Below, piece after piece: positions 1 to 12,299 of a stretch of 64,000 nucleotides of DNA. Within the stretch, counting starts at the first letter, position 1. The number at the start of each line of letters is the position of its first letter. The translations under genes and the position numbers were made by a program. The notes under the pieces are model-generated. The model did not search any database and was not told the DNA's origin. It saw only the letters and a program-made list of their open reading frames with translations. The stretch is from Burkholderiales bacterium 8X (GTDB taxonomy: Bacteria; Pseudomonadota; Gammaproteobacteria; Burkholderiales; Burkholderiaceae_C): contig LR732703.1 in NCBI GenBank assembly GCA_902506565.1, positions 4,492,863 through 4,556,862 of the forward strand. Direction: 5' to 3'.

Positions 1-359
1 GGAGGCGGGGACGGTGGTGGTAATGGTGCTGGTGGCGCCGGCGGCGGCGCAGGCGGCGGCGCGGGTGTTGCCGGCGGATTGGCGACCGTCGTCGGATTCG
101 GGAGCAGATCCGAATTGCCGTCCTGCGGATCCGGCCGCGGCGCGGCGCCGGGATCGGTGTAGAGCGAGTCGCCCGGCTTGACCGTTCCATCGAGCGGAAC
201 GAACGACGGCGAGGAGCCTCCGGAAGAGCCGCCGCCGCAACCTGCCAGCACGGCCAGCACGCCGAGCGCGACGAGCGTGCGCGAAAGGCGCAGGCGCTCG
301 CCTGCATGAGTGATGGGAATCGCTTTCGAAACATCGATGCAGACAGAGGCACCGGACAT
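1..359 (-). CDS. Putative lipoprotein, 3' end outside window
   Basis: The minus-strand frame from an ATG at 359 is open to the window edge. Residues 27-40 form a basic then hydrophobic stretch ending in a lipobox, LAGC, with the lipidated Cys at residue 41 (codon 237-239), followed by a GGGSSGGSS linker. The mature part visible is low in complexity: an acidic/polar section, then a run of Pro and Ala (PAPPPAPPPAPPAP) towards the edge. The first 26 residues are unusually long for a signal peptide, so the true start may be an internal non-ATG codon. It lies downstream of recQ on the same strand but 334 bp away. Function not recognisable from this fragment; anchoring to a membrane is the only safe inference. 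Confidence 0.6.
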   Translation of the reverse strand, partial: MSGASVCIDVSKAIPITHAGERLRLSRTLVALGVLAVLAGCGGGSSGGSSPSFVPLDGTVKPGDSLYTDPGAAPRPDPQDGNSDLLPNPTTVANPPATPAPPPAPPPAPPAPLPPPSPP

Positions 360-693
360 CCGACAGAAGGCTTGGAGATTCATTCGAGCAATGGGTTCGG
401 GCAAGAAAAACCCGGAGAAGCGTCAGCGACTTGGCGAATGGATCGACCGGCGAGGCACGCTGCTGATGCTTGCGCGTCGACTCGATCGAAGACTCGAACC
501 CATGAAGGCACTGCACGCGACTTCGGCGCGGCGAGCCATTCTCAAAAGACTTCGCGGGCGAGCCGACGCCGCGCGTCAAAGCGCGAGATTCGATGGACCG
601 GATCGAGGCGAAGCGTTCAATCGTTCACGCTTCCGATGGCTTGCGGGGCCACGGCGCTGCGGCGGAGCGAGTACCCGCTTGGATGCAAGCGGC
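360..693. other. Gene-poor gap between lipoprotein and recQ
   Basis: I see no convincing gene here. A plus-strand frame (GTG at 310 to 699) is open but has many A-ending codons, an Arg-rich product and overlaps both neighbours antisense. The gap presumably holds the lipoprotein promoter and the recQ transcript end; no clear hairpin with a T tract was seen. Confidence 0.4.
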
Positions 694-2667
694 CTATAAC
701 GAACGGCAGACGCCCAATACCGCTTCGCCGTAGGCCTCGAGCTTCTTGCTGCCGATGCCGCTGATGCCTTGCAGGTCCGCCAGGGTGCTCGGCGCCCGTT
801 CCGAAATGGCGGCGAGCGTGGCATCGTGAAAGATCACGTAGGCCGGCAGGTTGTGCTCGCGCGCGACCTCGGCGCGCCAGGCCTTGAGCGCCGCGAACCG
901 AGCCTGCGCGGCGCCGTCGAGCGAGACCGCTGCCGCCGGCAAGGCCGTGCGCGACGACCGCTCCCGCTTCGGCTTGCGCTCGGAGGGCGTCGACACCGAC
1001 TGCCGAAGCATCACCGTCTGCTCGCCTCGCAGCACGGCGCGCGAACCCTCGGTGAGCCGCAGCGTGTTGTAGGCCTGCGCATCGACTTCGAGCGCGCCGA
1101 TCGCGATCAGCTGGCGCAACACGCCGCGCAGCTGGGTCTCGCTGAATTCGGCGCCGAGCCCGAAGGTGCTCAGCGCCTGGTGACCGAACTGCGTCACCTT
1201 CTCGGTGGTCTTGCCGCGCAGGATGTCCATGATGTGCCCGGCACCGAAGCCGAAGCTGCCCTGCTGGTGCACCCGGTAGATCGTGCTGAGCAGCTTGCGG
1301 GCCGCATCGGTGCCGTCCCACACCTGCGGCGGGAAAAGGCAGTTGTCGCAGTTGCCGCAGCTGAACCGAAAAATCGACCCGCTCTCCGATAACGCTTGGC
1401 CGGGCGTTCCTGCCGCTTCGGCAGCTTCGATCGACACCGGCGGCGCGGGTGGCGCAGGTGGCGCATAGCGCTCGCCGAAGTAGCCGAGCAGCCGCACGCG
1501 CCGGCAATCGCTCGCCTCGGCCAACGACAACAGCGCATCGAGCTTGCCGCGCATCACCTGCTTGAAATCCTCGCCGGCGGGGCTCTCGTCGATCATGCGG
1601 CGCTGGTTGACCACGTCCTGCAGGCCGTAGGTCATCCAGGCATCGGCCGGCGCGCCGTCGCGGCCGGCTCGGCCGGTTTCCTGGTAGTAGCCCTCGATGT
1701 TCTTCGGCATGTCGAGGTGCGCGACGAAGCGCACGTCGGGTTTGTCGATGCCCATGCCGAACGCGATGGTCGCGACCATCACGATGCCTTCTTCGCGCAG
1801 GAACCGATCCTGGTGCTTCTGCCGCACCGCCGCGTCGAGACCCGCGTGATAGGGCAGCGCGTTCACGCCGGCATCGGCGAGCGTCAAGGCGACCTCCTCG
1901 ACCCGCTTGCGCGACTGGCAATACACCACGCCTGCATCGCCCGCGTGTTCGCGCTCGATGAAACGCAGCAGCTGCGTGGTCGGTTCCTTCTTCTCGACGA
2001 TGGTGTAGCGGATGTTCGGACGGTCGAAGCTCGAGACGAACTGCTTCGCTTCCTCGAGCTGCAGCCGTTCGACGATGTCGGCGCGGGTCAGCGCGTCGGC
2101 GGTCGCGGTCAAGGCGATCCGCGGAACACCCGCATAGCGCTCGTGCAGCACCGTGAGCGCCCGATACTCGGGCCTGAAATCGTGGCCCCACTGGCTCACG
2201 CAATGCGCCTCGTCGATCGCGAACAACGACAACTTGCCGCGCTCCATCAGCGAATCGAGCTGCGAGATGAAGCGCGGCGTCGTGACCCGCTCCGGCGCCG
2301 CGTAGAGCAAGGTGATGTCGCCGCGCAGCATGCGGCGCTCGACCTCCTGGGTCTCGTTCCAGTCGAGCGTCGAATTGAGAAAGGCCGCCTTGACGCCGGC
2401 CTCGTGCAGCGCGCCCACCTGGTCGTGCATCAGCGCAATCAACGGCGACACCACCACCGTGAGCCCGTGGCCGCGGCATTCGCGCACGATCGCCGGTATC
2501 TGGTAGCAGAGCGACTTGCCGCCACCGGTCGGCATCAGCACCAGCGCATCGCCGCCGCCGCTCACGTGCTCGACGATGGCTTCCTGCGGTCCGCGAAAAC
2601 GGGCGTAGCCGAAGACTTCGTGGAGGATGCTTGCTGGCGAGGCGGTGAGGGAGGAAGAGGACGTCAA
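694..2667 (-). CDS. recQ: ATP-dependent DNA helicase RecQ
   Basis: A 3'-5' superfamily 2 helicase that acts in recombinational repair and replication-fork processing. Walker A is TGGGKS at residues 47-52, the DEAH box (IDEAHCVSQWGHDFRPE) lies near 152, and helicase motif VI falls around YYQETGRAGRDG. The zinc-binding region has a Cys near 386 (CRRVRLL) and CGNCDNC near 436, followed by the RQC winged helix. A C-terminal HRDC domain spans about 590-652. Oddity: between YFGE and CGNCDNC there is an extra stretch of roughly 33 residues rich in Ala/Pro (starting RYAPPAPPAPPVS) that the E. coli protein lacks. Length 657 aa is slightly above the usual 600-615 partly for this reason. Family assignment is secure. 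Confidence 0.95.
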   Translation of the reverse strand: MTSSSSLTASPASILHEVFGYARFRGPQEAIVEHVSGGGDALVLMPTGGGKSLCYQIPAIVRECRGHGLTVVVSPLIALMHDQVGALHEAGVKAAFLNSTLDWNETQEVERRMLRGDITLLYAAPERVTTPRFISQLDSLMERGKLSLFAIDEAHCVSQWGHDFRPEYRALTVLHERYAGVPRIALTATADALTRADIVERLQLEEAKQFVSSFDRPNIRYTIVEKKEPTTQLLRFIEREHAGDAGVVYCQSRKRVEEVALTLADAGVNALPYHAGLDAAVRQKHQDRFLREEGIVMVATIAFGMGIDKPDVRFVAHLDMPKNIEGYYQETGRAGRDGAPADAWMTYGLQDVVNQRRMIDESPAGEDFKQVMRGKLDALLSLAEASDCRRVRLLGYFGERYAPPAPPAPPVSIEAAEAAGTPGQALSESGSIFRFSCGNCDNCLFPPQVWDGTDAARKLLSTIYRVHQQGSFGFGAGHIMDILRGKTTEKVTQFGHQALSTFGLGAEFSETQLRGVLRQLIAIGALEVDAQAYNTLRLTEGSRAVLRGEQTVMLRQSVSTPSERKPKRERSSRTALPAAAVSLDGAAQARFAALKAWRAEVAREHNLPAYVIFHDATLAAISERAPSTLADLQGISGIGSKKLEAYGEAVLGVCRSL

Positions 2668-2811
2668 GTGAAGCGGTCCGGAGGGCAGGACGCGCGCCGC
2701 GGGGGCGCGTCGTATCTCGACGCAAAAACTCCGGCAATCGCCTAAGTCCTGGGTCGCCGCGCTCGGCGGCCGGCGCAGTCTAACAGCGCATGAGCGGCAT
2801 GCGGGGCTGCC

Positions 2812-4785
2812 TCAACTCTTGCGCTGGGCCAATTCCGCTTTCCAGGCCTTGCGGCTACTGCTGGCCTGTTTGATGAGAAACGGTTGCGTGATCTGCATCT
2901 GATCCTGAAGGAAGAGCCGGAACGCCTCGTCATGGTCGTCGCTCGCCGGAGCGCTGATCTTGATCCGAGTTGCGCTGTTGATGATTTTCATGAAGTAGCC
3001 GAGTACGCCGAGGTTCAGGAAATTGACCTGGTCCTGGGTCACGCCACTGGCTTGAATCATCGTGGTCAGGCCGTTGGAGTTCAAGAAGGCCGTTGCGACC
3101 AGGTTCCAACCGACGAACTGAAGATGCTCGAGAAGCTCGGGCGGCGTGAACGAACACTGCCCCTGCTTGACTGCATCCTGGTACATCGATTCGGCGATCT
3201 CGATCTGCATGCCGATCAGGCAGGCAACCTTGCCCGGATAGCCATTGCCGCGAACGCAGTTGCCCAGAACTTCGATCGCGCTCTTCATCGCCTTGGCAAT
3301 GTCGGGATCCTGCTTGACCCAGGTCTTCGCGGTGCCGATCAACTTGCTGGCGTTCAACTTGGTCGGCAGAGTCCGGCGCATCTCGACCAGGCATTCCTGA
3401 CTCAACGGCGCCATGTAGAAGCGCATCCATCCGGTAATGATCGACACCTCGGTGTTCCTCTCCCGAAAAATGCCCTGCTTCAAGATGTCGGCATTGAACC
3501 TGAGCGCGCTCTTGAACTCCTTGCGGACCGCACTCTCGCATTGCGCGAGGCAACATTCCCAATAGGCTTCGGCGACTCCGTCTCGAACGGCGCGTTCGAA
3601 CGTTCGCCGGACGTCCTTGACGAGTGCGGAACCTTCCTTGTGCCAGGAGCTGGCGTTTTTCTGCGCCTGCTTGATCCTGCTGCGGCAATCCGCCATGGGT
3701 ATCTGCAGAAGCTTCTCGAGCTTCTTGGTTGCCGTGGCATCGCATGCGAGCTTCTTGACGTCTTCCATCTGGTTCAGGACGCAGACGATGACGTGGAAGC
3801 GATAGACCGCGATGAAATGCTCGCGCAGTGCGACCGAACCCGACGTCTGGATCTGAACGATTGCCTGCTGGAAACCATTCAGGGAGATCACGGGCTTGCT
3901 TTGGTCGAAGTAGTCCGGCCAGATCGCGCGGAAGCTGCTGTCGACCTCTTGCAAGTTTTGTTCTTGCACGAGTTTCTTGAGGTCTGCTTTCTCCTTCTCG
4001 CTCCCGCTGCTGGATCTGACGTGTGTCGGTGCCACGCTGTCTGGCGCCCGCTGCGATGTGCCGAGACTCGAACCCCTGTTCCGAAGAGCGTCCGACGAAG
4101 TGGTGGTCGGGGTCGTGGTGGTCCAGCCCTTGGTTGGTTGGGCCGAAGTCGAACCGGTCGTGGTCGCTCCCCGGCCCTGTCCGATGAGCGGCGACTGCCC
4201 GCCGGATTGAGCGCTCTTGGGGGTTGGCCAGTTCTGCGGCGCGGTCGAGGTGGTGGTCGTCGTCGTGGTGGTGGTAGACGAAGGCTTGGAGGCCGGCTTG
4301 GGTGGTGGCCCCATCGGCATCGCCTTCGGTTCGAACCCGCTTCCACTCGGCTGATCGCTGTCATCGCCTGGTGCTTCGGAGGCGGCTGCGTCCGAAGCGA
4401 GGGTCTGCATGAAAAGGTGGAATGTATCGGTCGCGAAGTGGCCTTCGCTCCTGGCGTCGTCGGCGTCGTCCGACGAGTCGAAGGCGTCGTCGTTCCTCGA
4501 TCCGACGGTGGGCTCGGCCGGTTTCGAGGCGGTGGTCGTGGTCGTGGTGGTCGTGGTGGTCGCGGTCACCGACCCCTTGGTGCCGCCGGGGTTGCGGTCG
4601 ACCGACGACCCCGGAACCGGCGTGTTCTCGGCCGGGCTCGCGGGCTCGTCGAAATCTTCGAAAGGACTTTTCTTGATGTCCTCGTCGGGCTCGTCGAACG
4701 GACTCTTCTTGTAGTCGATCGCGTCTTCCGACTTTGCCGAGTCGTTCTTAAATGCGGCGTTATCCCGGTTCTTGTTGTGTTCCAC
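2812..4785 (-). CDS. Poly-Thr linker helical protein, family A paralogue 1
   Basis: Unrecognised 657-aa protein. The first ~270 residues are polar and look disordered: two copies of KKSPF (26-30, 38-42), a run of ten Thr at 76-85, a second Thr run near 168-177, and many Ser/Pro/Gly. From about 280 to the end it is predicted mostly helical, with Trp/Cys-containing motifs (IWPDYFD, AYWECCLAQC, WMRFYMAPL, CSFTPPELLEHL) that recur in the neighbour at 4909-6648. The Thr runs use mixed ACC/ACG codons, so they look kept at protein level rather than made by slippage. Start codon is GTG at 4785, preceded by AACCAGGGAGC; the same AACC-GGGAG context precedes relatives. No signal peptide or membrane helix. 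A secreted or effector-like role is inference only. Confidence 0.75.
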   Translation of the reverse strand: MEHNKNRDNAAFKNDSAKSEDAIDYKKSPFDEPDEDIKKSPFEDFDEPASPAENTPVPGSSVDRNPGGTKGSVTATTTTTTTTTTASKPAEPTVGSRNDDAFDSSDDADDARSEGHFATDTFHLFMQTLASDAAASEAPGDDSDQPSGSGFEPKAMPMGPPPKPASKPSSTTTTTTTTTSTAPQNWPTPKSAQSGGQSPLIGQGRGATTTGSTSAQPTKGWTTTTPTTTSSDALRNRGSSLGTSQRAPDSVAPTHVRSSSGSEKEKADLKKLVQEQNLQEVDSSFRAIWPDYFDQSKPVISLNGFQQAIVQIQTSGSVALREHFIAVYRFHVIVCVLNQMEDVKKLACDATATKKLEKLLQIPMADCRSRIKQAQKNASSWHKEGSALVKDVRRTFERAVRDGVAEAYWECCLAQCESAVRKEFKSALRFNADILKQGIFRERNTEVSIITGWMRFYMAPLSQECLVEMRRTLPTKLNASKLIGTAKTWVKQDPDIAKAMKSAIEVLGNCVRGNGYPGKVACLIGMQIEIAESMYQDAVKQGQCSFTPPELLEHLQFVGWNLVATAFLNSNGLTTMIQASGVTQDQVNFLNLGVLGYFMKIINSATRIKISAPASDDHDEAFRLFLQDQMQITQPFLIKQASSSRKAWKAELAQRKS

Positions 4786-4908
4786 GTCTTGCGCTCCCTG
4801 GTTGAATGACGAATGCCCGACCCGGACAGACCGAACACGAATGCGCTCGCGACAAGCGACGTATCAGGTGTACCGCCACGGGTGCCGCTTGAACATCGCG
4901 TCGAATGA

Positions 4909-6648
4909 CTAGGTGTCGGTCTTCGGCTTCAGGTACCCCGCGACCGACTCGTCCGCTTCTTGAATGAAGTAGTCCCGCACCTTTCGCGCATGGCCGACCA
5001 TGCGCTCGGAGGTGTCATCTCCGAGATCGTTGGCGAAGGCCGTGGTGGCGTCGAAGACGGGCTGCGTCGCTCTGCGAACGACCATGAAGACATGGTTGAG
5101 CAGCTCGATCATGAATTTCCGCCGGCCCTCGTCTTTTTCTTCCGAGATGGTCTCGGCGACCAGGCTCGCGTTCAGGAAAATCGCGCAAGCAAGATTCAGC
5201 TTGACCGTCTGCATGAAGGCAGCGCACTGTGAGTCGGTGGCGCTGCACCGCTTTTCCCGCTTCGCTTTGTCGAGTCCGGCCTGGACCTTCGCGATCAGCA
5301 TTCCCAGGATGTATCTCACCTTTGGCGAGAGTTCCTTGTGCGGAATGTAGGTGCAGGCACTTTCGATCGCGACCTTCATGTAGTTCGCTCGCACCTCCGG
5401 GCTCCATTGGGCGAAGTCCCAGCTGAAGGACATCTGGAAGATCGTGTCCCATTCGACCCGTTCACTCGCCATGTACAACTGGCACCAATGCATGACAACG
5501 ATGTGGGTCGGGTCCTGGAAGAACGGCGCCGACAGCGCGGGCGTCGAGTGGTTCACGACCCGGCCGATCTCCGCTTCGCCCGACATCTCGCATTGCTGGA
5601 TGCAATCGGGCCAGAACTGGATCGCCGCCTCGCCGTGGATCAGGTCGGTCAGCAGGCTGCGTGCCTTGAACGCTGCAGACTCGTACTTTTCTTCGACCTT
5701 GGCCGGGTTCCACATGTTGGTCGGCTTGGGGCCGATCCTGAGATATTCCTGGGCTCGCACCTTCGCCGCACTTTCGATCGCGAGACGACAGTCGAGCAAC
5801 GCCTTCGTGAGTTTCTGGACCAGGGCCGCCGTCCACTTCGGATCGATCGCGAGCGTACGCAGCGCCTTGATGCGGTTGAGCTCGCAGACCACCACGTATT
5901 CGTCCAGCACCGGCGTGAAGTCCTGCTCGCTCAACGCGGCCGGATGCGCGCCGGCCTCCAGTTGGTCCAGCTTGTCCTTGAGCAGCAGGAGCTTGGCTTG
6001 ATTGTTGAAGCCGTCGAAGAAGCGCGGCCAGACCTCCGCGTAGGTCTTCTTGGCAGCGTCGCGATTCTTGACGGTGTTCCATCGGTTCAGCGCTGCTGCT
6101 TCCTTGTCGATCGAACTGCCGGTCGACTTGGCGAGCCCCGTGATGCCGCTCTTCGGATCGTTGGAAGTCGGGGTCGTACCCGGCGTGCTGCTGCGGGACG
6201 AGCCGAGCGTCGCGCCCGTGCGGGCATTGAGCGAGCCCGACAGGGCGGATGTCGGCTTGGCAAGACTGGCTTTCTGCCAGGCGCCGGACGCCGGGTTGGC
6301 AGTGACTTTCTTTGCGAGGCTCGGCGGCTGCGAGCTCGAAGTCGTGGTGGTCGTCGTGGTCGTGGTGGTGGTGATCGGGTTCGATTCACCGAGACCGAGG
6401 GTCGGCGATGCGGTTCCCCTGAAGGTCGTACTGAAAAAGTCATCGGCGCCTTCGCCCGCATCGTCCTCGTGGTGCGACGGATAAGGCTGTTGCTCGACCG
6501 GCTTCGACGACGACGCCTCCTTGCCCTTGCCGCTTGCAACGCTCTCGACCCCCTTGTCCTCCGGCTCCTTGCCGCGCGAGGACGCGGCGTCCTGCGATTC
6601 GTCGCTCGACGATTCGCCGAAAGGGCTCTTCAAGTACTTGTCTTCCAT
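4909..6648 (-). CDS. Poly-Thr linker helical protein, family A paralogue 2
   Basis: Unrecognised 579-aa paralogue of the product of 2812-4785, 123 bp upstream of it on the same strand. It begins MEDKYLKSPFGESSSDES, sharing the KSPF motif; a run of eleven Thr sits near residues 91-102, then Ser/Ala/Gly-rich sequence to ~210. The helical C-terminal half repeats the family motifs: VWPRFFDGF, YVVVCELNRIKALRTLA, QFWPDCIQQCEMSG, MHWCQLYMASE and an ILGML...CAIFLNAS segment. ATG at 6648 is chosen because GGGAGG precedes it by five bases; the frame stays open to 7911 but that extension is antisense to metH and has no coding character. No signal peptide, no membrane helix. Function unknown. Confidence 0.75.
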   Translation of the reverse strand: MEDKYLKSPFGESSSDESQDAASSRGKEPEDKGVESVASGKGKEASSSKPVEQQPYPSHHEDDAGEGADDFFSTTFRGTASPTLGLGESNPITTTTTTTTTTTSSSQPPSLAKKVTANPASGAWQKASLAKPTSALSGSLNARTGATLGSSRSSTPGTTPTSNDPKSGITGLAKSTGSSIDKEAAALNRWNTVKNRDAAKKTYAEVWPRFFDGFNNQAKLLLLKDKLDQLEAGAHPAALSEQDFTPVLDEYVVVCELNRIKALRTLAIDPKWTAALVQKLTKALLDCRLAIESAAKVRAQEYLRIGPKPTNMWNPAKVEEKYESAAFKARSLLTDLIHGEAAIQFWPDCIQQCEMSGEAEIGRVVNHSTPALSAPFFQDPTHIVVMHWCQLYMASERVEWDTIFQMSFSWDFAQWSPEVRANYMKVAIESACTYIPHKELSPKVRYILGMLIAKVQAGLDKAKREKRCSATDSQCAAFMQTVKLNLACAIFLNASLVAETISEEKDEGRRKFMIELLNHVFMVVRRATQPVFDATTAFANDLGDDTSERMVGHARKVRDYFIQEADESVAGYLKPKTDT

Positions 6649-6765
6649 CGTGGCCTCCCTGGTTCCCTCCAGGTATATCGAGGCAGAGGACGATTGACCA
6701 TCGCGCCGGATGCCTAATGCGCGATGCCGGAGATGGGCTTGCCGCGAATCAATAAGATGCGGCCC

Positions 6766-7812
<1,047 letters not shown>

Positions 7813-7816
7813 ACCT

Positions 7817-8809
7817 TCAGTCGCCGGCGGCGCGAGACGGGGTCGGTCGTTCGGCTTTGTTCGCCAGGCCGTTCGAGCCAGCACCGTCTCGCTTCGCCTC
7901 CGATCCGGCACTCGGGCCGCACGCGGACTTTTCGCGCGCCATCAAGGCCACGAAGCGCCGCGCTCCCAAACCGAGCGGGCGCTCCCGCGACCAGACCACG
8001 TCGACCCACAGGTCGAGCCCGTTCGAGAGGTTGTCGAACGGAATCTCGACCAGCGCGCCGGCCGCCACGTGCGGCTTCGCGAAGTTGCGCGGCAGCCAGC
8101 CCCAGCCGAGGCCGGCGGTGATGAGGCTGAGCGCGGCCAAGGCGTTGTCGGTCCGCCAGACATGGCGCGCGAAGACGAAGCGCGGATCGCTGGTCGCCAG
8201 GTCGCGGCCGGCCACCACCACCTGCCGGGTGGCCGTCAAGTGCTCCTCGCGAAAGCGGCCGCCGGCTGCCGCAAGCGCCGCATGGTCCGGCGCGATCACC
8301 GCCACCATCGTGTCGCTGCCGACTTCCTGGAAGCCTTCGCGCCCGTCGAGGCTCGGGCGCTCGAACACCAGCGCGAGCTGGGCGCGGCCCTGGTGCAACA
8401 GCGCGAGGGCGTCCGCCTGGGGCGCGGCCAGGACCTCGACCTCCAGCAAGGGATGCTCTGCCGCGAGGACAGCCAGCGCGGCGCTCCAGGGCGCCGCGAG
8501 CAACTCGGGTGCGACGGCCAGGGTCAGCCGGCTCTCGAGGCCCTGGGTCAACGACAGCGCCTGCACCTGGAGCTGCTGCAGCTGGGCGGCCAAGAGGCGT
8601 GCCTGGGGCTCGAGCGAGCGGGCGGCCGCGGTGGGCCGGGGCTCGCGGCTGCTCCGCTCGAACAGCTGGAGGCCGAGGTCGGCTTCGAGGTTGGCGATGC
8701 TCATGCTGACCGCCGACGGCACCCGTCGGAGCGCCCGCGCGGCTGCCGAGAAGGAGCCATGGTCGAGCACGGCAATGAATGTGAGGACGTTGTCGCTGGA
8801 AAGGGACAT
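7817..8809 (-). CDS. LysR-type regulator, divergent to PACE pump gene
   Basis: LysR-type transcription factor of about 330 aa. The N-terminal winged helix-turn-helix reads VLTFIAVLDHGSFSAAARALRR...SAVSMSIANLEADLG; a periplasmic-binding-like effector domain follows from about residue 90. The C-terminal ~35 residues are a low-complexity Ser/Ala/Pro tail. ATG 8809 (MSLSSDN) is preferred; an in-frame TTG at 8857 would add 16 residues. It is divergently arranged with the PACE-type transporter at 8937, and a T-N11-A dyad lies between them. By analogy with AceR, the LysR activator of aceI in Acinetobacter, it probably controls that transporter. The effector is unknown. Confidence 0.85.
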   Translation of the reverse strand: MSLSSDNVLTFIAVLDHGSFSAAARALRRVPSAVSMSIANLEADLGLQLFERSSREPRPTAAARSLEPQARLLAAQLQQLQVQALSLTQGLESRLTLAVAPELLAAPWSAALAVLAAEHPLLEVEVLAAPQADALALLHQGRAQLALVFERPSLDGREGFQEVGSDTMVAVIAPDHAALAAAGGRFREEHLTATRQVVVAGRDLATSDPRFVFARHVWRTDNALAALSLITAGLGWGWLPRNFAKPHVAAGALVEIPFDNLSNGLDLWVDVVWSRERPLGLGARRFVALMAREKSACGPSAGSEAKRDGAGSNGLANKAERPTPSRAAGD

Positions 8810-8848
8810 GAAGCGGTCTTCTGCGGCTGGGTCGAAGATCTTCCTTCT

Positions 8849-8863
8849 TTCAGCCAAATTGAA
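8849..8863. promoter_or_regulatory. LysR-type T-N11-A box
   Basis: TTCAGCCAAATTGAA is a TTCA-N7-TGAA dyad with the T-N11-A form of LysR-family binding sites. It sits between the divergent LysR and PACE-transporter starts, next to an A+T-rich stretch (8870-8885) suited to a promoter. If the regulator starts at TTG 8857 the box would overlap its start, which favours ATG 8809. Confidence 0.45.
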
Positions 8864-8936
8864 AGAACTTAACTTTTTATATCAGGCTTAGGAACATAAG
8901 CTGCCCGCTTCTCTTCGATTGTTTGGAAAGTTTGGC

Positions 8937-9380
8937 ATGCAGGGCATCAGGCGGCGGGTCGTCTACATCGGCCTCTACGAAGGCATCGCGATCGTGGTGG
9001 CGAGCATCGGGCTGGCCAGCATGTCCGGCCACGGACTCGGCGCCTCGGGCGTGCTGGCGGTGGCGGCATCGGTCATCGCGGTGCTCTGGAACCTCGCCTT
9101 CAATGCCCTGTTCGAGCGGTGGGAATCTCGCCAGGCGGTTCGCGGCCGGAGCATTCGCCGGCGCATCGCGCACGCGATCGGCTTCGAGGGCGGGCTGATC
9201 GCGTTCCTGGTGCCGATGTTCGCCTGGGGCTTGCAGGTCAGCCTGTGGGAAGCGTTGGTCATGGACCTCGGGTTGGTGGTTTTCTTCCTGGTCTACACCT
9301 TCGTCTTCAACTGGGTCTTCGACCGGGTCTTCGGGTTGCCGGCTTCCGCCGCGCCCCGCGCCAGCCCGGCGCCAACGTAA
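8937..9380 (+). CDS. PACE-family efflux transporter
   Basis: 147-aa inner-membrane protein with four predicted helices arranged as two bacterial-transmembrane-pair repeats. The first repeat holds VVYIGLYEGIAIVVASIGLA and SVIAVLWNLAFNALFERWE; the second holds HAIGFEGGLIAFLVPMFAW and LVVFFLVYTFVFNWVFDRVF. The Glu in helix 1 (YEG) and the repeated WN/NW motifs are hallmarks of the proteobacterial antimicrobial compound efflux family (AceI-like), which exports biguanides such as chlorhexidine or short diamines by proton antiport. ATG 8937 is chosen with GGAAAG upstream; a TTG at 8919 is in frame. Length matches the family (~145-150 aa). The actual substrate cannot be read from sequence. Confidence 0.85.
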   Translation: MQGIRRRVVYIGLYEGIAIVVASIGLASMSGHGLGASGVLAVAASVIAVLWNLAFNALFERWESRQAVRGRSIRRRIAHAIGFEGGLIAFLVPMFAWGLQVSLWEALVMDLGLVVFFLVYTFVFNWVFDRVFGLPASAAPRASPAPT

Positions 9381-9390
9381 AATCCGCGGC

Positions 9391-9486
9391 TCCCAAGGAG
9401 CGTTGCAGCGCCGCGGCCCGATCCAGCCTTCGAGTCGCCGCGTCAGGCTTGGGCTTCCACCCGATGGATTGCAACGACGCTCGCCT
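9391..9486 (+). promoter_or_regulatory. S-adenosylhomocysteine (SAH) riboswitch
   Basis: Leader of the second metH gene, ending about 24 nt before its ATG. Stem P1: CCCAAG (9392-9397) with CTTGGG (9448-9453). Stem P2: CGCGGC (9412-9417) with GCCGCG (9437-9442). Pseudoknot: GAGCG and TTGC (9398-9406) with GCAA (9471-9474) and CGCTC (9478-9482). The GGAGCGTTGCA core, the AGGCTTGGG after P2 and the GCAACG-CGCTC downstream strand match the SAH riboswitch class, which raises expression when SAH builds up and is known upstream of metH and ahcY in Burkholderiales. It lies past the PACE gene stop (9380). Confidence 0.88.
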
Positions 9487-9509
9487 GACCCTTTCCTGCA
9501 GGTGAGCCC

Positions 9510-12293
<2,784 letters not shown>

Positions 12294-12299
<6 letters not shown>

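Noticed and set aside
310..699. 129-codon open frame on the plus strand in the lipoprotein-recQ gap
   Set aside because: Arg-rich product, many A-ending codons unlike the neighbours, GTG start without a ribosome site, and antisense overlap with the lipoprotein start. Not supported as a gene.
4540..4580. Short tandem GGT/CGT-type DNA repeat as a slippage-prone microsatellite
   Set aside because: The repeat is imperfect and encodes Thr by alternating ACC and ACG codons, so it looks maintained for the protein rather than expanded by slippage.
6649..6765. Riboswitch before the first metH half
   Set aside because: I could not find the GAGCG-TTGC core or the matching pseudoknot strand of the SAH class, nor a B12 box.
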